Positions 57,175 to 64,000 of a stretch of 64,000 bases of DNA are shown piece after piece. Below the pieces are notes generated by a model. The model worked only from the letters and a program-made list of their open reading frames with translations, did not search any database and was not told where the DNA came from. Position 1 is the first letter of the stretch. Every line of letters begins with the position of its first letter. The position numbers and the translations under genes were made by a program. Origin of the DNA: Methanothermobacter sp. (GTDB lineage Archaea > Methanobacteriota > Methanobacteria > Methanobacteriales > Methanothermobacteraceae); assembly GCF_030055435.1 (NCBI RefSeq), contig NZ_JASFYG010000003.1, positions 153,574-217,573 of the forward strand. Direction: 5' to 3'.

Positions 57175-60100
57175 ATGGAGAAAAAAAGAGGGGTATTCTA
57201 TTCGGTTTTTTTCTTCTTCATTATTTCAATCATAATGTCCGGATTTTCATATGCGGACCCATACGTGGGTGGCATGCATTTATCAACAACTCAGAATGGT
57301 ACAGTTACCGGCGGTCTCTATGTGGATTCATACATTGGTACTAATGGCACTGCTAACGATAGCAGTCAGATGGCTGGACGGGCATATGTGGTTTATGATT
57401 TCAAATTACCTAAAAACGCCTCCGTGCGCAATGCAAACCTCTATGTTCTTGTATACTCTGGGCACATGCAGGAGGCCAGAAATACAAGGGTCAATGTAAC
57501 ATACAATAACCGCAATCTGGATTATCAGGAACTTTACACCACATATACATACGCTGCAAATGGTGGAAACGATAATACTGCTATACTTGGGCCGGGTCAT
57601 GAAAGGGATCCGTATCTCATGGTAAATGACCATACAGTTAGAGTTACAAGTGATTATCTCATCTGGTATGATGTAACTGATATCACCGGATCCAGTAACA
57701 GGGTGCTGATTAACACCACGGGTTCATATGATGGAAGGATAAAGTTGATAACCCTTGTGGCAGCCTATGATTTACCTGGAAGTAGAGGGTATGTTAACTA
57801 CTGGGTTAATGTAGGTCATGACGTGGATTCTTACTACAGTGAAGATTACACAGGTTCAGCCACATTTAAATCAGCGATTACAGACCCAGATTATGCTGAG
57901 CTGGTGGTTGTGCATGCATCAAGCACAGACGGATCCTATAGATTCAATAACAGAAGACTCAGCGGGGGTCAGATTCAGGGAGACTACAGTGGGGTTAATC
58001 GCTGGAATGTGACAGACCTTGTAACACCTGGAAACAATATTTTAATTTATGATAGGACCGCTTCATTTTATAAGATTGTTATAGCCACCCTCGCTGTGAG
58101 GTACACCACACAGGCGGACAACAGACCGGACCTCTGGATAAGGGGGAATATCGATGGACCCATCTATTCAGGAATCCCCGTTGCCCTTAAAATGACAGTC
58201 GGTAACAGCGGCGGATCATCAGCTGGGACTTTTCGTGTTCTTCTTGTGGATAATGGTGTTCCTGTGTCTTCTGTGGTTGTTTCGTCTCTTGGTGCTGGTT
58301 GTGTGGGTGATGTGGTGTTTAACTGGACTCCTGTTGGTGTGGGTGTTCACAGGCTTCAGGTGGTTGTTGATCCTGATAACAGTGTTGAAGAATTGAACGA
58401 AACAGACAACATGATCAACATTACAGTCACTTCTGGAAGCCCACTTCCCAATCTCATTCCTCACTTAATGAAAGCATCAGTCACATCATTTGAGGTAAAC
58501 AGGACCCATTACCTTCTTTTAACCCTAAAAAATAATGGATTACTTGCTTCAGGGACTTTTCGTGTTCTTCTTGTGGATAATGGTGTTCCTGTGTCTTCTG
58601 TGGTTGTTTCGTCTCTTGGTGCTGGTTGTGTGGGTGATGTGGTGTTTAACTGGACTCCTGTTGGTGTGGGTGTTCACAGGCTTCAGGTGGTTGTTGATCC
58701 TGATAACAGTGTTGAAGAATTGAACGAAACAGATAACACCTATGAAACATCATTCATGGTTAAAAAACCCGGCAAAATTCTTGTTTTGATAGTAACCGAC
58801 GAGTCACAGGCACTCATCATGAATCAGGCGGTACATGGCAATAATATACTTGGCTATCAGCCCATCGCCGAAAATGTTGTCATTCAGATAAGAAGTAACA
58901 GCCAGATTACCGGTATGAGTAAAAATGAACTCCTGAACCTGCTGTCATCGTGTGACATATTCATAGGGGGGTGGCTGAGTGACTCTGTATCATCAGCACT
59001 GCAGAGTATAATCACTGCCCATCCAGATGTGACCAGTAAAGCTGGCGGAATGTTTCTTATTCTTGAACCGGCAGTGTCATCAAATCCTTCCAATGTTAAC
59101 CTCATGAGGTACTCAAATGTCCTTGGCACTTATATATTGGGCACATTTCCATCAGATACCCTGATGGACTATTATATGAATACAAAGAGGGGGATGCCCT
59201 ATGAATCAGTACTTAACTATACCTTGCATTCGGGTTTTCCAGACGACTATAACAGGGCGGTGCTCTACAAGGACATACTCAACAGGAAAGCAGCCGAAAA
59301 CATGATTCTCTGGGCCCTTAACAGGGTTGGTGTTCCAGATACTGGCTTCTGGAAGGAGCCATCATGGTGTGCATCCGGTGAATATGAATACGGTATCTAC
59401 AGGGATGGATGGTATGGGAACCTGACACAGTATATGATGGACCACTGGAGGGCGGATGCAGCTGGATGTGTTGGTATAATTGAAAGTACCCTCTATGTGG
59501 GTAATCAGATGCTCCAGCCATACTATGCACTCATAGATGCATTTGAAGCCCTGAACCTCAATGTCATACCTGTAGTGGCAGCGGGCGCAACCCCTTCGCA
59601 GCTTGATGTCATGGTGAAATCATTTACAGATGCACCGGATACTGCCAGTTTCCTTGCATCACCAGGGAATTACAGAGTATACGTTGATGCTGTGGTAAAC
59701 CTCCTCGCATATGGACTTGGGGGAGAAGAGTTCACAAATGTCACCAAATTCTTCGAAGCCCTAAATGTCCCGGTATTCAAGGCAATTCATTCTGATCACC
59801 TTACCCTCCGTGACTGGGAACTTGGCACACTCGGCCTTGGACAGATCACGGGTGACAGATGGTGGCACATTGCAGTTCCAGAGGCCCAGGGAAACATGGA
59901 CCCAGCACTTGTTGCAACAAAATCAGAACCGGTCACAGATCCCATTACAGGTCTGAGGTACAGCCTATATCAGGTGATAAATGAGAACATAAGGGATGTT
60001 ACCCTCACCGTGAGGAACTGGGTGATGCTTGGCAAACTCCCGGATTCTGAAAAGAGGGTTGCACTTATCTACTATAACTATCCACCAGGCAAGAATAATG

Positions 60101-63100
60101 TGGGATCCAGTTACCTTGATGTTCCCACAAGCATTCTGAATATACTCAGAATCCTTAAGGAGAACGGTTATTCTGTTGAGAACATTCCCTCCAGCACAGC
60201 AGAACTCCTCAGACTTATACTTGAGAGGGGTATAAACGTTGCCTCCTGGGCACAGGGGGAGGTTGAGAGGCTTGCAAATACCCCTGGTGCTGTGCTCTAC
60301 CCTGTAAGTGAGTATATGGCATGGTTCTCATCACTGGATAACATGACAAGGGTCCAGGTTGTTGAGGGTCCCGTGGGTTACATAGGTGAACTGTGCAGGA
60401 GGGCTGTTAATCTTGGATGCTATGATATGGACTCACGCATCGACTCATGGTACCAGAGCATGATGGCCCTTTTACCGGATAACCAGACTCTGAGGGCGGT
60501 CTCTCTCCTTGATAATATTGTGGCGGTTCTCAGAAATTACGTCAGAACAGGGAACATTTCATACTATAGTCAGTTCCTCTCACTTAAGAGGCAGTGGTTT
60601 GCACTGAACATCAGTGGCCTCTGTGGCTGGGGCGATCCCTCAGGAAATGTGATGACAGTAACAAGAAATGGCACAGAGTACTTTGTGATCCCTGGTATAT
60701 GGTTCGGAAACATATTCATATGTCCTGAACCACAGAGGGGATGGGAGGGGGATATCTCCAAACTCTACCACAGTATGGTTGTCGCGCCACCACACCAGTA
60801 CCTTGCAGTTTACAGGTATATCCAGGAGAACGTCAATGCTATGGTACACATGGGGCGCCATGCAACCTATGAGTGGCTCCCTGGAAAGGAGGTCCTCCTT
60901 GCAACCTATGACTTCCCGGAGATTGTTGAAGGTAACATACCCCAGATATACTATTACATTGTCGACGGACTTGCTGAGGGTATTCAGGCAAAAAGAAGGG
61001 GGTCAGCGGTTATAATAGACCACCTAACACCCCCAATGGTATTCACAGCTCTTTATGGAGGTTATGGGGCACTCGCAACCCTCATCCAGCAGTATGATGG
61101 AGCAACGGAGGATCAGAGATCAGTGATCATCAAGAGGATTCACGATATCATAAGGGAGAATAAGCTTCAGAACACCATTGAAACATACTTGGGGACCTCA
61201 ATAGCAAATCTTAGAGATGAAGAGCTTGTATCCAGACTTGAAGCCTATCTTGAGGGTCTTCAGAGCAGTCTCTATCCTCATGGTCTACATGCGATAGGCG
61301 AAAACTGGACCGGTGAGGAGGTGGCGATGCTTGTCACATCGATTCTGTCTGTACCATTCAGTGTATCACCAACCATCGAGACAAGTCTCCATGATGAGGT
61401 GGCACTTCTTCTCTATGGAAAACCCTACAGTAATCTCACAGCATCTCAGAGGAGCTCTGTTCAGGATAAATGCGTGTCCATAATCCAGGGTATTATAAGT
61501 TCGGGCATTAATGCGACCATTAAATCCATCACAGCAACTCCCAGTGACAGATTGGTCGCTGTACTTCAGAAGGCAGTTCATTACATTGACACAATACATG
61601 AAAGCACTGAAAATGAGGTTAAGGCCCTTCTAGAGGCACTTGATGCTAGATTCATTGATCCGGGCGCCGGGGCTGATCCGGTGAGCAATCCGGATGTTCT
61701 GCCAACGGGCAGGAACTTCTTCCAGGATCAGGCAGCTGAGATCCCAACAGTGGCTGCATGGGAGTATGGTAAGACCCTTGAACTTCTCCTTCTTCAGAGC
61801 ATAAACGATACAACCGAGAAGGTCGCTGTGGGTATATGGTGCGTTGAAACTGCACGTGACGATGGGGCCCTTATTTCAATGGTCCTCTACCTTCTGGGAA
61901 TGGAACCCCGGTGGTCAGACAGTCCCAGTGCCGGTGTTGGCGGCCAGAAACTGAAGGAGATGCCAGCGTACGTTGAGCTTAAGGACCTTGTGAGACCAGA
62001 TGGATGGACTAAAAGGAGAATCGATGTGGTTATAGTAACAAGCGGACTCTTCCGTGACCTTTACAGCAGGCAGGCTGGACTCCTTGATAAGGCGTTCAGG
62101 ACAGCCCTTGCAAGGTCCTACTACACAGTGCTGAGTAACCCCCTCCTTCAGAGGAAATATGGAAGTAGCCTCCAGGATGCACTTGATGCTGTGCTCCAGC
62201 CCATAGGGTTCTATGGACTTGGCAGTGAACCCCTTGATGAAAATTACGTGGCAAAGCACTGGGTTGAGGACTTTGAATACTACATTTCACTTAACTTCAC
62301 CCCAAGAGAGGCAGGGGAATGGGCAATATCAAGGATATTCGCTCCACCTGAGAATGACTATGGTGCAGGCATATCTAAATCCGCCGAGTTAAGCTGGACT
62401 TGGGACAACAGAACTGAGCTCGCGGACTTTTACCTTAACCGTATGGGCAACATCTATTCGTCAACCAGGTGGGGAACATCAAACCCCGCAGTATTCAGAA
62501 GGGCGCTTCAGGGCATCTCAAAGGTATTCACCAGTAGAAACACGAATCTCTATGGTGTGCTGGATAATGATGACTTCTTTGATTACTGGGGAGGGCTCTC
62601 TATGGCCCTTGAGAGGGTAAATGGATATGCACCCTCAATGTATGTGCTCAATTATGCCACAAGATCAAATCCAGGGGTCCTATCACTTGAGAGCTACATG
62701 GCGAGGGAGATGGCTTCACGCTACTACAACCCTGAATGGATCAGGGGTATGATGAATGAGGGTTACAGCGGCGCCAGATACATGTCAAGAAAGTTCATAA
62801 GTAACCTCTGGGGATGGCAGGTGACAAGACCAGGCTCAGTTTCTGAGTGGATGTGGGAGACTGCATATGATATTTACATCAGGGATAAGTATGGCGTTGG
62901 AGTTTCAAACTGGCTTTCAACAGGCGATAGGGCCTATGCCATGATCAGCATAACAGGGACAATGCTGACGGCCATACACAGCGGCTACTGGCATGCAGAT
63001 GAGAAGACGGTCAGGGACATTGCCAGCAGGTGGGCCTCTTCAATTGCAGAGTATGGTGTTGCCTGCTGTGACTGCAGCTGCGGCAACATCGCAATGATTG

Positions 63101-63516
63101 AGTGGGCCATGCAGTACATTAACCCAGATCTCCTTGCAAGGGTTAAATCAAGGTTATATGCCGCCACAATGAATTCAGCATTCGCACCAGCTGAAAACCC
63201 CTCAGGGGGTGGTGAGCACGGTTCAACCCCTGGAACTAATCCTCAGACTGACAATAGTGGCAGCAGCGTCCCAGAGAACTCATTAACTCAAACTGAAGGT
63301 CCGGGGGCTCATGAAGAGTCACGGGATGCCAGTTCAGGATCAGACGCATCCTCTCCAGGTTCAGAAGGCCCTGGAAAATCGTATGAAATCCATGAAAGGG
63401 GAACTAGGTCGTATCAGGCCACTGGAATTCCACTTTATGCTATTTTGGGTGTTCTGGTCCTCGTAGCCCTTGTTGGGGCGGGCTATTTCATGGGACTCAG
63501 AAGGAAGCCCTACTGA
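57175..63516 (+). CDS. Cell-surface CobN-like chelatase with DUF3344 and CARDB domains
   Basis: A 2113-residue exported protein. Order: signal peptide (1-27), DUF3344 (to about 312), two CARDB domains (about 317-419 and 422-528), a full CobN/magnesium-chelatase H-like domain (about 532-1985), a Ser/Gly/Pro-rich linker (about 2002-2075), and one membrane helix (about 2083-2108) ending GLRRKPY. CobN motifs include HMGRHATYEWLPGK, QAKRRGSAVIIDHLTPP, and RRIDVVIVTSGLFRD. The usual CobN partners need ATP, which is scarce outside the cell, and no CobS/CobT/ChlI-like gene is seen here. AAGGTGAAC precedes the ATG. It is likely wall- or membrane-attached and handles metals or tetrapyrroles; this is inference. 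Confidence 0.87.
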   Translation: MEKKRGVFYSVFFFFIISIIMSGFSYADPYVGGMHLSTTQNGTVTGGLYVDSYIGTNGTANDSSQMAGRAYVVYDFKLPKNASVRNANLYVLVYSGHMQEARNTRVNVTYNNRNLDYQELYTTYTYAANGGNDNTAILGPGHERDPYLMVNDHTVRVTSDYLIWYDVTDITGSSNRVLINTTGSYDGRIKLITLVAAYDLPGSRGYVNYWVNVGHDVDSYYSEDYTGSATFKSAITDPDYAELVVVHASSTDGSYRFNNRRLSGGQIQGDYSGVNRWNVTDLVTPGNNILIYDRTASFYKIVIATLAVRYTTQADNRPDLWIRGNIDGPIYSGIPVALKMTVGNSGGSSAGTFRVLLVDNGVPVSSVVVSSLGAGCVGDVVFNWTPVGVGVHRLQVVVDPDNSVEELNETDNMINITVTSGSPLPNLIPHLMKASVTSFEVNRTHYLLLTLKNNGLLASGTFRVLLVDNGVPVSSVVVSSLGAGCVGDVVFNWTPVGVGVHRLQVVVDPDNSVEELNETDNTYETSFMVKKPGKILVLIVTDESQALIMNQAVHGNNILGYQPIAENVVIQIRSNSQITGMSKNELLNLLSSCDIFIGGWLSDSVSSALQSIITAHPDVTSKAGGMFLILEPAVSSNPSNVNLMRYSNVLGTYILGTFPSDTLMDYYMNTKRGMPYESVLNYTLHSGFPDDYNRAVLYKDILNRKAAENMILWALNRVGVPDTGFWKEPSWCASGEYEYGIYRDGWYGNLTQYMMDHWRADAAGCVGIIESTLYVGNQMLQPYYALIDAFEALNLNVIPVVAAGATPSQLDVMVKSFTDAPDTASFLASPGNYRVYVDAVVNLLAYGLGGEEFTNVTKFFEALNVPVFKAIHSDHLTLRDWELGTLGLGQITGDRWWHIAVPEAQGNMDPALVATKSEPVTDPITGLRYSLYQVINENIRDVTLTVRNWVMLGKLPDSEKRVALIYYNYPPGKNNVGSSYLDVPTSILNILRILKENGYSVENIPSSTAELLRLILERGINVASWAQGEVERLANTPGAVLYPVSEYMAWFSSLDNMTRVQVVEGPVGYIGELCRRAVNLGCYDMDSRIDSWYQSMMALLPDNQTLRAVSLLDNIVAVLRNYVRTGNISYYSQFLSLKRQWFALNISGLCGWGDPSGNVMTVTRNGTEYFVIPGIWFGNIFICPEPQRGWEGDISKLYHSMVVAPPHQYLAVYRYIQENVNAMVHMGRHATYEWLPGKEVLLATYDFPEIVEGNIPQIYYYIVDGLAEGIQAKRRGSAVIIDHLTPPMVFTALYGGYGALATLIQQYDGATEDQRSVIIKRIHDIIRENKLQNTIETYLGTSIANLRDEELVSRLEAYLEGLQSSLYPHGLHAIGENWTGEEVAMLVTSILSVPFSVSPTIETSLHDEVALLLYGKPYSNLTASQRSSVQDKCVSIIQGIISSGINATIKSITATPSDRLVAVLQKAVHYIDTIHESTENEVKALLEALDARFIDPGAGADPVSNPDVLPTGRNFFQDQAAEIPTVAAWEYGKTLELLLLQSINDTTEKVAVGIWCVETARDDGALISMVLYLLGMEPRWSDSPSAGVGGQKLKEMPAYVELKDLVRPDGWTKRRIDVVIVTSGLFRDLYSRQAGLLDKAFRTALARSYYTVLSNPLLQRKYGSSLQDALDAVLQPIGFYGLGSEPLDENYVAKHWVEDFEYYISLNFTPREAGEWAISRIFAPPENDYGAGISKSAELSWTWDNRTELADFYLNRMGNIYSSTRWGTSNPAVFRRALQGISKVFTSRNTNLYGVLDNDDFFDYWGGLSMALERVNGYAPSMYVLNYATRSNPGVLSLESYMAREMASRYYNPEWIRGMMNEGYSGARYMSRKFISNLWGWQVTRPGSVSEWMWETAYDIYIRDKYGVGVSNWLSTGDRAYAMISITGTMLTAIHSGYWHADEKTVRDIASRWASSIAEYGVACCDCSCGNIAMIEWAMQYINPDLLARVKSRLYAATMNSAFAPAENPSGGGEHGSTPGTNPQTDNSGSSVPENSLTQTEGPGAHEESRDASSGSDASSPGSEGPGKSYEIHERGTRSYQATGIPLYAILGVLVLVALVGAGYFMGLRRKPY
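58225..58733 (+). repeat. Identical 182-base direct repeat (CARDB copies) in the CobN-like gene
   Basis: Bases 58225-58406 and 58552-58733 are identical over 182 bases, period 327. The segment is rich in TGTT, GGTGTT and CTTGG codons, unlike the gene around it. The two CARDB domains differ outside it. Confidence 0.95.
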
Positions 63517-63632
63517 AACCCGATTCATTTCTTGCGATACTTACAGTCGCATCTTCTTTATATCTTTCTATAGCGAAGTAATGTGGTGCAAATCTATTTT
63601 AGGGAAAGATCAGACTAAAATGGGGAGGTCCT

Positions 63633-63992
63633 ATGTATACCAGGAGTATGGAAAGGTATGTCCAGAGGATAGGGTACAATGTGAACCGCTTCAGGGGTAA
63701 CCTTCTTCTTCTGAAGGGTGGGAAGAATCCTGAGGAACTCAAAGACGAATTCATGGATATAGAGCGTTCATTAAGTGAAATATTCAACGATATAAGGTTC
63801 GAAGTTCCGGATGCAGGACTTGAGGGTGTTCACAGCAGGATACTCAGGGCTGCAGGAATTTACCGGGATTCTCTGAGGGAGTTCCTGAGGTTCTATGATG
63901 ATGGGGATGATGAACACTTTGTCCATGCAGGTCTCATGATAAACGAGGCCAATGAGCTCCTCAACGAGGCGGCCTTAATGATGGGTGTGTAG
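63633..63992 (+). CDS. Small helical protein downstream of the CobN-like gene
   Basis: A 119-residue, mostly helical and acidic protein with no signal peptide or recognisable domain. Helices such as ERSLSEIFNDIRFEV and INEANELLNEAALMM suggest a helical bundle. GGGGAGGTCCT precedes the ATG at 63633. It lies 116 bases after the CobN-like gene, with a TATA-like TTTATATC near 63556, so it probably has its own promoter. Confidence 0.6.
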   Translation: MYTRSMERYVQRIGYNVNRFRGNLLLLKGGKNPEELKDEFMDIERSLSEIFNDIRFEVPDAGLEGVHSRILRAAGIYRDSLREFLRFYDDGDDEHFVHAGLMINEANELLNEAALMMGV

Positions 63993-64000
63993 TCTGCAGT

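Noticed and set aside
57175..63516. Two separate genes (surface protein and CobN) fused by error
   Set aside because: The frame is continuous with no stop or ribosome site between, and the CARDB repeats lead directly into the CobN domain.
1..64000. Insertion sequence, prophage or CRISPR array
   Set aside because: No transposase or integrase motif, no terminal inverted repeats around any gene, and no regular short repeats with spacers were seen.

Overview
The window looks like chromosomal DNA of a thermophilic hydrogenotrophic methanogen of the Methanobacteriales, most likely Methanothermobacter. This is inferred from mch, archaeal metE, thyA, PAN, aMBF1, archaeal aminoacyl-tRNA synthetases, a pseudomurein biosynthesis cluster, archaeal BRE/TATA promoters, and GGTGAT-type ribosome binding sites with frequent GTG/TTG starts. 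Genes are densely packed and no gene-free stretch exceeds about 300 bases. I saw no insertion sequence, prophage or CRISPR array.

Layout. 0-3.3 kb: C1 and nucleotide metabolism (metE 3' end, thyA, mch) and a DUF362 ferredoxin. 3.4-12.3 kb: yjbQ-like gene, pheT, two envelope proteins, valS, aroA, a small GTPase and nth. 12.4-18.6 kb: a DnaJ-finger RecJ-like protein divergent from a prenyltransferase-like toroid protein, then two transporters and a lipoprotein. 18.7-24.2 kb: a minus-strand block for oxygen, metal and redox stress (VOC protein, desulfoferrodoxin, rubrerythrin, CopB ATPase, YyaL-like thioredoxin-fold protein). 24.4-29.3 kb: a DUF2121 protein, a metallo-beta-lactamase-fold gene that appears frameshifted, tRNA-Thr(CGT), a ThrE-like exporter whose 3' end runs antisense into the tRNA, aroC, and an AIM24-like protein. 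29.5-34.6 kb: a MagIII-like glycosylase, an Fe-S protein with an extreme cysteine cluster, hemB, a CitG-like protein and pheS.

34.6-37.5 kb: small regulators (wHTH, CBS, NikR), a methyltransferase and a hydrogenase maturation protease, which places nickel sensing beside [NiFe]-hydrogenase processing. 37.6-43.4 kb: cell-wall synthesis (ATP-grasp, MraY-like and Mur-ligase-like genes, overlapping or nearly so) followed by two secreted or membrane proteins of unknown role. 43.5-53.5 kb: aMBF1 and PAN, probably sharing one promoter region, then UPF0280, a lipid-reductase/tRNA-methyltransferase operon, cimA with the KEOPS subunit Cgi121, and nreA with a DegT-like enzyme.

53.7-64 kb: two giant exported proteins with the same DUF3344 N-terminus. 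The second carries a full-length CobN-like metal-chelatase domain, predicted to lie outside the cell and anchored by one C-terminal membrane helix. Both genes contain long, base-for-base identical internal repeats, a sign of recent duplication or gene conversion. This surface CobN/DUF3344 pair is the best candidate for an undescribed system. Other points worth checking are the MBL-gene frameshift, a Cys-to-His change at an iron-sulfur ligand of Nth, two palindromic TATA elements centred between divergent genes, and a secreted Cys-Ser protein that might be an Ntn-type hydrolase.
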